64,000 nt of DNA from Rhodospirillaceae bacterium. GTDB lineage: Bacteria; Pseudomonadota; Alphaproteobacteria; Rhodospirillales; Casp-alpha2. Position 1 is the stretch's first letter. Each line of letters begins with the position of its first letter. Positions 27,241-35,986 of this stretch are shown here, piece after piece. Where the stretch lies: contig JAERTE010000073.1 of the NCBI GenBank assembly GCA_016845145.1, forward strand, positions 49,984 through 113,983. The letters are read 5' to 3'. A program made the position numbers and the translations under genes. Below the pieces are notes generated by a model, which had not been told where the DNA came from, ran no database searches, and saw only the letters and a list, made by a program, of their open reading frames with translations.

Positions 27241-29226
27241 ATGTGTGGCATTGCCGGTTTTTTAAACAACCCGACTGCAGACTCCGTTTCGACGTTGGGC
27301 GATATGCTGACTCTGATCGCCCACCGCGGGCCGGATGCCGCCGGTGGTTTTGTCGATAACACAGCGGCCATTGGCAGCGTTAGGCTTAGCATTGTCGATA
27401 TCGAGGGCGGCTCGCAACCCGCTGTCAATGAAACACGCGATGTCGCCGTAGTCTTCAATGGCGAGATCTTTAACTACCTTGAGCTTCGCTCCCGTCTCGT
27501 CGAGCAGGGCGTCCACTTCAAGACCCGCTCGGAAGTCGAACTAATTCTCCAGTTGTATCTTTTGCAAGACAAAGCGGTTTTTGAAAGTCTGGAAGGGCAG
27601 TTTGCGATCGCCATTTGGGATGCAAGGATAGACCGATTGCTGCTGGCACGGGATCGTGTGGGCATACGCCCCTTATTCTGGAGCCAGGTGAATGGCACAT
27701 TCGCTTTTGCATCCGAAATAAAATCGTTTCTCGCACTACCAGGATTTGAGCACCGTCTCGACAAAAAGGCTTTGCTGCAAACGCTCAAGTTCTGGACCGT
27801 CGTCGGCAACCGGTCGGCGTTTGAAGGCGTTCAGCAAATTCCACCAGGGCATTTCTTAAGCGTCGAAAACAACGGCGCTCAGCTTTCGCGCTATTGGGAC
27901 AACCTTTCCCCGTTTATGGCCGAGCCCCTCAAGCTGAATTCCGATGAAGAATATGTCGACCTTTTCAGGGAGACCCTGATTGATTCAATCGACCGACAGT
28001 GCATGTCCGAGGTTGAAGTCGGGAGCTACCTTTCGGGCGGCCTCGATTCAACCGTGATCGCCACCGGACTCGGCAAAATTTTGGGCCACAAGGGCCTACG
28101 CACATATTCCGTCGAATTTGAAGATGCCGAATACGATGAATCTGAAGCCCAGCGGCAAGTCGTGGAAAAAAATTCTTTCCAACATACATCGGTTCGAATT
28201 CAAGACGGGGATATTGCCTCGGTTTTTCCTTCCGTCGTCTACCATGCGGAAACGCCGATTTTCCGTTCGGCCCCGGCGCCGTTGTTCCATCTTTCGTCGA
28301 AAGTACATGACGATGGCATCAAAGTCGTGCAAACCGGCGAGGGTGCCGATGAAATCCTTCTCGGCTATGATTTGTTTAGGGAAGTGGCGATTCGCCGGTT
28401 TTGGTCAAGGCAGCCCGATTCCAATTGGCGCGGGCACCTGATGAGGCGCTTGTACGCCTATTTGCCGCAATACAGGAATCCGAGGTATTTTAATCTGATT
28501 CTAGATTTTTATCGCAGCACCCTGCAGGACAGTTCCCCGCATTACGCCATGGCCGTTAGGTGGAATAATGCTGACGCTTTTTCTCTCTATCTACACCCGG
28601 ATATGCAAAATCTGGCCAATACCTATGACCCCGTCGCCGATCTCGATTCCTGGCTTCCGAAACGCTACGAGGACGGAGACGACATCATGCGCGCCCAGAT
28701 CATCGAGATGCAAACCCTACTCGCCAATTACCTACTTTCCAGCCAGGGCGACAGAATGTCCATGGCTCATAGTGTCGAAGGGCGATACCCGTATCTCGAT
28801 GAGAAATTCATGGCCCTGTCGGGACGGCTTCCCAGATCTCTGAAGCTACGCGGCCTCAAGGATAAATTCATCTTGAGAGAGGCCTTTTCCGATGTCGTTC
28901 CCGAGACAATCCGACGGCGCCCGAAAATTGCCTACCAAGCACCGGATATAAGTGGTTTTGTCACGGATGGAAAATTCCCGGATTATGTGGAAGACTTAAT
29001 GTCGCCTTCGCGAATTAATAGCGTCGGGATATTTGATATTGAGCAAGTCCAACGATTGATGCAAAAAGCAAAAAATTACAATCTTTCCCGTGTTGGCTAC
29101 CGCGACAATATGGCATTCATAATTGTTCTCTCGACAATGCTGCTTGATGATCTGTACGTCCGTGGCAATGCAAGATCCGATATGATTATCAACAATAAAC
29201 TGCACTTAAATGTCATCAGAGGCTGA
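27241..29226 (+). CDS. asnB: Asparagine synthase (glutamine-hydrolysing) homologue
   Basis: A 661-residue AsnB-type amidotransferase. Cys2 in MCGIAGF is the glutaminase nucleophile, and NGEIFNY near residue 77 belongs to the same Ntn domain. YLSGGLDST near residue 263 is the PP-loop for ATP. In O-antigen loci such enzymes commonly amidate hexuronic acids to uronamides rather than make free asparagine. The neighbours (carrier protein and a second AsnB-like gene) instead suggest an amide-forming step on a carrier-bound acid. Both readings are inference. The carrier-protein gene follows directly. Confidence 0.85.
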   Translation: MCGIAGFLNNPTADSVSTLGDMLTLIAHRGPDAAGGFVDNTAAIGSVRLSIVDIEGGSQPAVNETRDVAVVFNGEIFNYLELRSRLVEQGVHFKTRSEVELILQLYLLQDKAVFESLEGQFAIAIWDARIDRLLLARDRVGIRPLFWSQVNGTFAFASEIKSFLALPGFEHRLDKKALLQTLKFWTVVGNRSAFEGVQQIPPGHFLSVENNGAQLSRYWDNLSPFMAEPLKLNSDEEYVDLFRETLIDSIDRQCMSEVEVGSYLSGGLDSTVIATGLGKILGHKGLRTYSVEFEDAEYDESEAQRQVVEKNSFQHTSVRIQDGDIASVFPSVVYHAETPIFRSAPAPLFHLSSKVHDDGIKVVQTGEGADEILLGYDLFREVAIRRFWSRQPDSNWRGHLMRRLYAYLPQYRNPRYFNLILDFYRSTLQDSSPHYAMAVRWNNADAFSLYLHPDMQNLANTYDPVADLDSWLPKRYEDGDDIMRAQIIEMQTLLANYLLSSQGDRMSMAHSVEGRYPYLDEKFMALSGRLPRSLKLRGLKDKFILREAFSDVVPETIRRRPKIAYQAPDISGFVTDGKFPDYVEDLMSPSRINSVGIFDIEQVQRLMQKAKNYNLSRVGYRDNMAFIIVLSTMLLDDLYVRGNARSDMIINNKLHLNVIRG

Positions 29227-29233
29227 ACCAGAA

Positions 29234-29485
29234 ATGAACGATATTCTAGGTGTGTTGTGTGCTTATGTTACTGAAAACTATGCCACCACATACACCGTCG
29301 ACACCCTTCCAAAAGAAAAATCTCTCATTGAATTGGGCATTTTGGATTCATTTGGAATAATTGAATTGATTTCCTTCATCGAAGAGAATTGGTCTATTTC
29401 AATTGAAGACGATGCAATAACAAAAGAGAATTTTGGCTCGATCAACGCCATGGTGAACTTCGTGAAACGTAAGACGAACGCCTGA
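29234..29485 (+). CDS. Acyl/peptidyl carrier protein
   Basis: An 83-residue carrier protein. Ser39 in the ELGILDSFGIIEL segment is the 4'-phosphopantetheine site, and the acidic helix 2 around it is typical. It lies between asnB (7 bases) and the AsnB-like gene (40 bases), so those enzymes may use a substrate tethered to it. An in-frame ATG at 29210 overlaps asnB; ATG 29234 gives the usual family length and is preferred. It is distinct from the carrier protein at 35.7 kb, which has a WDS motif. Confidence 0.85.
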   Translation: MNDILGVLCAYVTENYATTYTVDTLPKEKSLIELGILDSFGIIELISFIEENWSISIEDDAITKENFGSINAMVNFVKRKTNA

Positions 29486-29525
29486 CTTTCCGCTACAATT
29501 GCAAACGAGCTGTTCGGTCAAATCA

Positions 29526-30842
29526 ATGCAAGTCCTCGACCTCAGAGACGTACCCAACATTCATTTCGACCCCTTAAATGAAAATGATCTGGTCGACGAT
29601 ATCGTTCAAAGGGGGGCTGTGCCGGCAGGTCAGTACGGCCTTTTGATTCACGGTTCCGATCACGTTGATTTGGTCCGGGACAAAATAGGCTGCAACAAAC
29701 TTTTTTTCGGATTCAACCCAATCGGTACGCTGGTCGTCGGCAACCGGATTAACACGTTGATTCGCGAGGGCGTAACCATAGACCATGTTCAATCGTGCCT
29801 GCCTGGCCATGCCGTGCGCGTCAGAGACAAAAGTGACATTTCTGTATTGGGTGGCGTTGATATATCCATGACGCCAGAAGATCCGGATTGGGATATCGAT
29901 AAGTTTAAAGCTGACGTATCGGGTAAATTGCGCACCTTGTTCGGACGGCTCGCGGAAGATTACCCGGACGCCAAATTTGTCGTCTGTTTGTCTGGCGGCT
30001 TGGATAGTTCGGTGATCGCCTCTTTCGCTACGCAGTTCTTACCCAACGTGACGGCCGTCAGTTTTTCTTATACCGATCCCGAAAGTATCTGCGGTGACAT
30101 CAAGGGCGAGGTCGATAAATCAAACGGCCGCGGGCTGTCGGAAGATTTTGTATCCGCATGCAACGTCGCCGACCTGCTCGGTATTCCCCTGGTGCCTATC
30201 CTTCGCCCCTACGATGCCGTCGTCGGCGCTATCAAAGACAGCATCTTGCTTGGCCAGGATTGGCGTGACTTCAATGTCCATTGCGCCGTCGTCAATTTGT
30301 TTCTGGCACAATCGATCCGGGCCTTGTATCCGGAGAAAGATGTTGTCGTTCTGACCGGCGATTTAATGAACGAATATGTCTGTGATTACCGCTCAGAAGA
30401 AATAGACGGTACTGCGTACTACCAGCAGCCACGCATCAGTCTGGCGCGCCGGCGCCGCTTTTTCGTCAGGGGGCTGGACGCCGGAGACCGCGAAATCGGG
30501 GTTTTCTCCGCCTTCCGGCTCAAGGTCGTGCAGCCTTTTTCCGTCGTCGCCAAAAACTATATGGAGGTTCCCGCTTCTTTACTTGAAGACGAGGAAATCA
30601 AGTACACGCTAAACGGCCATCTTTTGAATGATCAAATTCACGACGCCATCAACAAAAGCAAGACGCGCGCGCAAGTCGGCGGTAAAGACAAGGGAACGCT
30701 CGGCGCTTTTCATCGATTGGGAATCAATCAGAAAGACCTTGAAGGATATTGGTCACGGATGTTTTCCAATGATGGGGACAACCCAACCGACATAATCCAG
30801 TTCGGTCGCTACAGGCACCCGGCCTCTACATCGCCATCATAG
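29526..30842 (+). CDS. AsnB-like amide synthetase lacking the glutaminase cysteine
   Basis: A 438-residue member of the asparagine-synthase group. The PP-loop CLSGGLDSS (about residue 155) is intact, and the preceding domain keeps an Ntn-like outline (KLFFGFNPIGTLVVGNRINTL). It starts MQVLDL and lacks the Cys2 needed to hydrolyse glutamine. Known members with this loss, such as beta-lactam synthetase, use an amine other than glutamine-derived ammonia. Next to a carrier protein it may form an amide from an adenylated acid. The ATG at 29526 is chosen over an upstream TTG. Its 3' end overlaps the convergent KAS III-like gene by 34 bases. Confidence 0.72.
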   Translation: MQVLDLRDVPNIHFDPLNENDLVDDIVQRGAVPAGQYGLLIHGSDHVDLVRDKIGCNKLFFGFNPIGTLVVGNRINTLIREGVTIDHVQSCLPGHAVRVRDKSDISVLGGVDISMTPEDPDWDIDKFKADVSGKLRTLFGRLAEDYPDAKFVVCLSGGLDSSVIASFATQFLPNVTAVSFSYTDPESICGDIKGEVDKSNGRGLSEDFVSACNVADLLGIPLVPILRPYDAVVGAIKDSILLGQDWRDFNVHCAVVNLFLAQSIRALYPEKDVVVLTGDLMNEYVCDYRSEEIDGTAYYQQPRISLARRRRFFVRGLDAGDREIGVFSAFRLKVVQPFSVVAKNYMEVPASLLEDEEIKYTLNGHLLNDQIHDAINKSKTRAQVGGKDKGTLGAFHRLGINQKDLEGYWSRMFSNDGDNPTDIIQFGRYRHPASTSPS

Positions 30843-31840
30843 CGCAGCAAAAGCCCGCCCCATTGCGCCGTAAAAGCGGGGGTCATGACGATATACCGGG
30901 CGTCATGCTGCGGCGGGTTGTCTTTCAGATACTGGTCAAGAAAAAACATCACGTCGACGCCCCCCATATGGGCATAGCGGAAATCTGATCTAACCTTTTC
31001 GCTGAACGCCTTGTGCCGGCCCAGTAAATGGGGAACTCGATTGGCCCCGATGGAAGGCAAAAGCAAGGCGTCAAGGTCGTCCTGATCAAGGCCTTCGGCA
31101 TCCAGGAGGGTATCGATCAGACCACCGCATCTCGATTGTTCGCCAACGACATAGTCCATCTGTGCCCGATCATCGGCAAAGTCGACGACGACTTTCAGGT
31201 CGTCGGCAGGGTCACAGCTGGCATGCGGGCGGGCGTCGCCGTGGCGCAGGCGCATGGCGCCCCAGTCCTGCTCCGAGTTTTTTTCACCGTAGGCCGCGAC
31301 CCGCAAGCCCGCACCCGGTGTCCTGGTCAGAACCGCCGCCGCAGCAGCATCAGCCCAAAAGAAGGCACCGTGGGTAAGGTTTTCCATCAGGGTCGATGCC
31401 TTGCACGCGGTGACGACCAGGACATCGCCGCGCCCTTCGTTGGTCGCCAGATACTGGTCGGCAAGACGCATGGCGGCAAGAAACCCGACGCAACCCTGCG
31501 CCACATTAAGACATTCCGCGTTTTCCAAACCCAGGGCCACCCGAATGGCGATAGCAGGAATTTCAAACCCGTAGGAGGTCGATAGTGTTGGGGCCGATAT
31601 GATCAGGCCAATGTCGCGGGCTTCCATGCCGGCGCTTTGCAACGCCTTGCGTGCGGCAACAATGGACATCTCGGTCGAGTTTTCATCCGACCTGAAAGTA
31701 AACTTCTGCCCGATGCCCGACAGCTTCTCGCGCATGTCGTCGGTCATGTCGATGTCGGCCAGGGGAATCGGCTCACCGGGGAGTTGGAATTCTAGACTGC
31801 GCAATCGAACGTCACACTTGGTCGCTACGGTTGAGGGCAT
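30809..31840 (-). CDS. KAS III-like (FabH-type) acyl-transfer protein with altered catalytic triad
   Basis: A 343-residue thiolase-fold protein. Cys117 in LNVAQGCVGF sits where FabH has its nucleophile. The FabH His (in HQAN) appears replaced: the matching segment reads SIGAN near residue 265. The FabH Asn (in GNTS) appears replaced by His (YAHMGGVD). Such changes occur in KAS III relatives that transfer acyl groups without condensation, so an acyltransferase using an acyl-carrier substrate is likely. The alignment is by eye. It is last in the minus-strand run, 12 bases behind the amino acid:carrier ligase gene. Confidence 0.75.
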   Translation of the reverse strand: MPSTVATKCDVRLRSLEFQLPGEPIPLADIDMTDDMREKLSGIGQKFTFRSDENSTEMSIVAARKALQSAGMEARDIGLIISAPTLSTSYGFEIPAIAIRVALGLENAECLNVAQGCVGFLAAMRLADQYLATNEGRGDVLVVTACKASTLMENLTHGAFFWADAAAAAVLTRTPGAGLRVAAYGEKNSEQDWGAMRLRHGDARPHASCDPADDLKVVVDFADDRAQMDYVVGEQSRCGGLIDTLLDAEGLDQDDLDALLLPSIGANRVPHLLGRHKAFSEKVRSDFRYAHMGGVDVMFFLDQYLKDNPPQHDARYIVMTPAFTAQWGGLLLRYDGDVEAGCL

Positions 31841-31852
31841 AATGCTCGATCT

Positions 31853-33103
31853 TTATATCTCGGGAGGACCATCAAACGAGGCGCTGTCTGGTGAATGCCA
31901 TTTTGCCGCGGCCGCCTGCACATGTTTCCGAACCGCGTCCGGCCACTGGGCCGAGTCGGGTCCATGCTGGGCAATGAACGCGAAGGCCAGCCGTTCACAG
32001 CCAAACCCCACGCACCCTGTTTCCGCCGGCGCCCCATCGGGCAGCAAAATATCCAAGCTCCGTCCGAAAAAATCACGGTGGCGATTATAGGATCCCGCCG
32101 CCAGGGTATCATTCTTATACGGCAAGGACATCCGGACCTCAAACTTCAACTCGAAGGCGCTTTGGTAGGCGGCCTGATCCCTGTAGCTTCCGATAAAAAA
32201 CGGATCGTTGGCAGTTTCAATCAGGTAGGATAGATCCATTTCATCGAGAATCTCATTCAGGGCAACCTGCGCCCGGTCCAATCCATCCTGAACGAAATCA
32301 GCGGTTCCGACAAAAATGATCTCCCGCATGGAGAAATTCCACAGGCGTTCGAGCGACACCATGTTGGAGGACTCATAACGGAAACAGTTTCCAAAAGCCG
32401 TCGCGACAATACCGTCTTCCGGCACCACCGAATTGGCCAGCGCCATGTAAAGGTGGTGACAAACCGTTGGTGACAGCATCGCCTGCACCTTAGCGAAGGC
32501 ATCATTGTCCGTATGAATGCATCCGTCATGTGTATGCGCTTCTTCGGAAAACTTGGCGATAACGTCCAGATCTTCTCGAAGGTGCGTCACGAATGACAGG
32601 GAATGAGGGAAGTTGTCGAAGTATTTGACTTTCTCCAAATAGGCCGGAGAAATCAACGCCGGGAATCGATAGGGCCGGGCACCCATATCGACGGCCACAG
32701 CATGGTAGCGATCTTCGAAATAATCGAGCAGCCCGGCCATCAGAGGTCCGAGCGAAAAATAACCATGTCCTTCGACGACAACTTCCCGGCTTGAGGCCAG
32801 GGCCACCATCGGGTCCTTGTCGTACTTGACTGGGCGGTCGGTTTTATCCAGCACGACCCGCAGGTGCGGCTCGAAGGCACCCTTGACCAAGGAAGAGACA
32901 ACCAGATTAACCTGTTCGATCAAGTGCGCCGCCTTGGCATCATCAGGCTTTTCGGTGAGCCGCAGGGTGATGCCTTCAAGGCCGTTCAGGACTTCCGACC
33001 CAGTGACTGTATCATCCACATAGGCCAACTTGGTGCGAATTTCCTTGGTTAGAAAACCCGGGATTTCCATTTCGGGAATGACATGAATAGATGCGTTCGA
33101 CAT
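31853..33103 (-). CDS. Amino acid:[carrier protein] ligase (class II aminoacyl-tRNA-synthetase-like)
   Basis: Predicted to activate an amino acid with ATP and load it on a carrier protein, as the seryl-tRNA-synthetase-like ligases of Bradyrhizobium do. Class II motif 2 is FRYES (residues 241-245) and motif 3 is GCVGFGCERLAF (about 363-374). Cys215, Glu261 and Cys364 have the spacing of the zinc site known in that family. No tRNA-binding domain is present. At 416 residues it has about 100 N-terminal residues more than I recall for characterised members. It lies in one run with a carrier protein, an MBOAT and an SGNH protein. The amino acid (Gly or Ala in known members) cannot be read from sequence. 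Confidence 0.82.
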   Translation of the reverse strand: MSNASIHVIPEMEIPGFLTKEIRTKLAYVDDTVTGSEVLNGLEGITLRLTEKPDDAKAAHLIEQVNLVVSSLVKGAFEPHLRVVLDKTDRPVKYDKDPMVALASSREVVVEGHGYFSLGPLMAGLLDYFEDRYHAVAVDMGARPYRFPALISPAYLEKVKYFDNFPHSLSFVTHLREDLDVIAKFSEEAHTHDGCIHTDNDAFAKVQAMLSPTVCHHLYMALANSVVPEDGIVATAFGNCFRYESSNMVSLERLWNFSMREIIFVGTADFVQDGLDRAQVALNEILDEMDLSYLIETANDPFFIGSYRDQAAYQSAFELKFEVRMSLPYKNDTLAAGSYNRHRDFFGRSLDILLPDGAPAETGCVGFGCERLAFAFIAQHGPDSAQWPDAVRKHVQAAAAKWHSPDSASFDGPPEI

Positions 33104-33134
33104 AGCTTAAACCCAATGCGGTTAAGGTTCCGTA

Positions 33135-34349
33135 TTATGACCAGAAAATCTTAAGTGATCTAACCACTTCCACGAATGTATTGTTAAGAAAAAGGAAAGT
33201 CGCACAGGTGAAATTAAAACAAACTGCGATGGCGAGCCATTGCAGCCCCCGGCTCGCTTCAATGGTTTTATAGCGATCCCGACCGACTCTGCGCTTTAGC
33301 CAACGACCGAACCCGGCGGATATAACGACACCGCTCCCCTGCAGCAGACCAAAGACGACAAAATTGGAAGTCGTCCCGTGCCACGCGCCGACCAGATAAA
33401 ACGTAACCAGCACAGTGATCGCCATCATCAGGCCGTCCAGACGGGCCGGTGCCCGCTTGATCAAAAAGGCGCTCATGGGCGTGAATACGTAATGCCGGAT
33501 CCAGATCCCGAAGGACATATGCCAGCGCGTCCAGAAATCAGCAGGGTTTCGTGCCAGGTAGGGCCGATTGAAGTTCTCCGGTAATGTGGTGAACCCACAC
33601 AGGCGAGCCGCGCCGACAACGATATCCACATAACCGGAGAAATTCAGATAGAGGTAGATCGGATACCCGTACAGAACGATCAGGAAGTCAATCCCGTCTG
33701 CCCCTGTGACGGCCAGATTGGTTATGGCCGAGGGTGCCAGAAAAATCGGGGCAACAACGAAGGCCTTCAACAGGCCATTGACAATCCGATGCGCTGCCTT
33801 GCGAATGTCAACATGTTCGGGTCGGCCGATTTGGTCTAGTCCGGCGCAAAAACTGTCGTAACGCTGGATTGGGCCGGCAATCAGTGTCCAGGGCGACACC
33901 GTAAAGGCCAGGTACCGCAAAAAACTGAAGGGCAAGTGCGTCAGATAGGGGGCATCGACAACCAGATGGATTTGCCGAAACAGAATATAGGAGACCCCAA
34001 TCAGCGTTACCGGATATCCGAGGTCGCCCAGAACGTCGAAGCTGCTGTAACGCTTGACGACGAGAAAAAGAAGGATCTGCCATGCCAGGACAATCCAGAT
34101 GATGTTGCCACCCCCGGTTTCCTTGCGGCCCCACAACACCCTGACCACCAAAAACGGTCCGGCCAGGAAGACCAAAAGGGCGATAAGATCGAGCGGCCTC
34201 AACCATGTGGCCAGCATCAGAGTTGCCGCCAGGGCCAGTCCTTGAAGAAACCGCGCCCGCCACGGAGACCATGCGAGCAACACCAGGCATCCGGCCAGGG
34301 CCAGAAAGCCGACGGTATTGGGTGTCATGTTATGAACGCCGTCGATCAT
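33135..34349 (-). CDS. MBOAT-family O-acyltransferase (DltB-like)
   Basis: A 404-residue polytopic protein with about 10-12 membrane segments. The conserved MBOAT block is NFNRPYLARNPADFWTRWHMSF with IRHYVFTPM (about residues 258-290). The catalytic His is in GAWHG (about residue 324). This is the DltB/AlgI/PatA pattern: an acyl or aminoacyl group is taken from a carrier on the cytoplasmic side and passed across the membrane. The ATG at 34349 overlaps the SGNH stop as ATGA, and 31 bases separate its end from the ligase gene. The acyl group is inferred to be an amino acid from that neighbour. Confidence 0.88.
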   Translation of the reverse strand: MIDGVHNMTPNTVGFLALAGCLVLLAWSPWRARFLQGLALAATLMLATWLRPLDLIALLVFLAGPFLVVRVLWGRKETGGGNIIWIVLAWQILLFLVVKRYSSFDVLGDLGYPVTLIGVSYILFRQIHLVVDAPYLTHLPFSFLRYLAFTVSPWTLIAGPIQRYDSFCAGLDQIGRPEHVDIRKAAHRIVNGLLKAFVVAPIFLAPSAITNLAVTGADGIDFLIVLYGYPIYLYLNFSGYVDIVVGAARLCGFTTLPENFNRPYLARNPADFWTRWHMSFGIWIRHYVFTPMSAFLIKRAPARLDGLMMAITVLVTFYLVGAWHGTTSNFVVFGLLQGSGVVISAGFGRWLKRRVGRDRYKTIEASRGLQWLAIAVCFNFTCATFLFLNNTFVEVVRSLKIFWS

Positions 34350-35536
34350 AGATCGGGATCCAGGCCAAGTTTTCTGGGCAACCATGCAGCGATTTCCTCG
34401 GCGACAATTCTGTGCGCCGTGGCATTCATATGCCCGTCATCGGGAAAGGACAGAAACTTGTCGCTTGCCATCAGGGCTGGTGCCGTGTCCAGAACCGTTA
34501 TTCCCCTGGCGGTCAGGCCCCTGAGTAAAAGCCGGTACGGGCGGGACGCATCCAGTTCGCCTTGCTTGAATCCCAAGTGTCGTTCGTAGCGGGCAAAGCT
34601 TGCTCCATCCAGTTGGTGATGACTGGGAATCAGGACGACACCAAAGGGCACCCCCAATGTGCTGTCGATCCAGTCCTTGAGAGCAACGGTAAAATCCACC
34701 GTTGAATGGATCACATTGTCCTCGGGTGTCTTTGTCAGATTTCGAAGAACATCCGGAGGCGCTGAATCTTTCAGGGCGACATCTTCCCGAAGCCCGGCCT
34801 TGAGCGCCCACTTGCGGAACATGGGAACGCCGTTGATGCCGACCTTCAGCCAGCAATAGATCGCGCTATTGTTGATCAGTCGACCCTTTATTCCAATCTT
34901 GCTGACCTCAAATGATTCGAGCAACTTGCCGAGTTGGCTCTTTAACTGAGCGGTGGCCGTGCTGGCCGGTTTGGCGGGCGCATTCAGCTCTGGAATCTTC
35001 AACGGCTGCTTCATATCGGCGATGGCTTCGTCGTATCGGCCGAGCACATTGTTCAGAGTCATTTCAAAAACAATCGCCCGCGGCCGATATCCCTGGGATG
35101 TCAAATGACGAACGACCTTGACTTGGTTGCCCAGCCTGTGCCCTTCGGAACTGAAATTAGCGATCTTGTATCCCATGTCCTGAAGCACCGAAGGGAATGC
35201 TTCGTGATCCTCGACGAATCCGCCATAGGCGTTGGAGGCCCCGGCGGCCCAAATTCCGGCGAGATCTTCTTCGAAACCTTCCTCCCGGTCACGGAAGCCC
35301 AACGAATTGGTGCGGTTGATGACATCGTAGTTCGGAGGATTGAGTCGGCGGACCTCAAGATTGGGCTTCTGAAAGGTGTCGTATATCGGGTGATGAACGA
35401 AAGTCGCCTGGGAGACGGCCTTCCAATCCGGAAAGACCGCAATTCGGAAAACAACCTCCGCCAGAGCAACGCCGACAACCACGGCGATGATAGCCGGAAT
35501 AAGCCTTCCAAAGGGTTTTGGAGGCGTTCGATCCAT
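34346..35536 (-). CDS. Membrane-anchored SGNH-hydrolase-like protein (DltD/AlgX-like role)
   Basis: A 396-residue protein with an N-terminal anchor (about residues 12-33) and a periplasmic SGNH-type domain. The nucleophile is probably Ser101 in WAAGASNAYGG, an Asn lies in FEMTLNN near residue 160, and Asp366-x-x-His369 (PDDGHMN) is the C-terminal pair. Such partners of MBOATs move the group from the MBOAT to the glycan. It starts 3 bases after the small DltX-like gene (ATG 35536; a TTG just before it is possible) and overlaps the MBOAT gene. Confidence 0.8.
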   Translation of the reverse strand: MDRTPPKPFGRLIPAIIAVVVGVALAEVVFRIAVFPDWKAVSQATFVHHPIYDTFQKPNLEVRRLNPPNYDVINRTNSLGFRDREEGFEEDLAGIWAAGASNAYGGFVEDHEAFPSVLQDMGYKIANFSSEGHRLGNQVKVVRHLTSQGYRPRAIVFEMTLNNVLGRYDEAIADMKQPLKIPELNAPAKPASTATAQLKSQLGKLLESFEVSKIGIKGRLINNSAIYCWLKVGINGVPMFRKWALKAGLREDVALKDSAPPDVLRNLTKTPEDNVIHSTVDFTVALKDWIDSTLGVPFGVVLIPSHHQLDGASFARYERHLGFKQGELDASRPYRLLLRGLTARGITVLDTAPALMASDKFLSFPDDGHMNATAHRIVAEEIAAWLPRKLGLDPDL

Positions 35537-35539
35537 CAA

Positions 35540-35659
35540 TTAAAACTGCTGATAGGCAACCACGACGACTTCCACCGAATTCAGCGAAAGCAGAAGGAAT
35601 ATACCCGCCTTCACGGCCAGCCAGGCCCAGGAAGCTCTGTCTCTCACGGCATCATTCAT
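35540..35659 (-). CDS. 39-residue single-pass membrane peptide, DltX-like
   Basis: A small gene overlooked by length cut-offs. ATG at 35659 overlaps the carrier-protein stop as ATGA, and the gene ends in TAA 3 bases before the SGNH start, so it is tightly packed. The peptide has a polar N-terminus, one hydrophobic segment (about residues 12-35) and the C-terminus VVAYQQF. DltX peptides of Gram-positive dlt operons are about 50 residues with one membrane span and end in a conserved aromatic motif with Tyr-x-x-Phe, whose Tyr relays the acyl group. Tyr36 would take that role here. Coding status is inferred from packing and motif. Confidence 0.68.
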   Translation of the reverse strand: MNDAVRDRASWAWLAVKAGIFLLLSLNSVEVVVVAYQQF

Positions 35660-35904
35660 TGATTGCCGATCTTTTCCGCAACCAAATCCGCAAGTTGTCC
35701 GATATTTTCGAATTGGGCAATCTCAGGCGTTGCGAACTTGACCCCGAAGGCCTGCTCCACACCAAGAACGATCCGAATATGGCTAAAGCTGTCCCATTCC
35801 TCTACATCACTTGCCGTCATTTCGGGCTTGGCTTCGACGGTTTCGTTATCCAGAACATCCTGTAGAACGGTGCTTATTTTCGCGTAAATTTCTGTCGTTT
35901 CCAA
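35656..35904 (-). CDS. Acyl/aminoacyl carrier protein of the Dlt-like unit
   Basis: An 82-residue carrier protein. Ser39 in EEWDSFSHIRIV is the 4'-phosphopantetheine site, followed by the acidic helix and the AFGVKF turn typical of stand-alone carriers beside MBOATs. The best start is TTG 35904 with GGGA 5 bases before it. The open frame reaches 36057, but those extra residues overlap the upstream radical SAM gene and look unlike a carrier protein. It overlaps the DltX-like gene by 4 bases. It is the probable acceptor for the ligase at 31.9-33.1 kb (DltC role). Confidence 0.85.
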   Translation of the reverse strand: METTEIYAKISTVLQDVLDNETVEAKPEMTASDVEEWDSFSHIRIVLGVEQAFGVKFATPEIAQFENIGQLADLVAEKIGNQ

Positions 35905-35986
35905 TGCAATCCCAATTAACAAATTAGCCAAAATGTGGTCAAAAACTAACAGAGTTAATACTGCCGGACAAGCGTCGAACTCGGCC

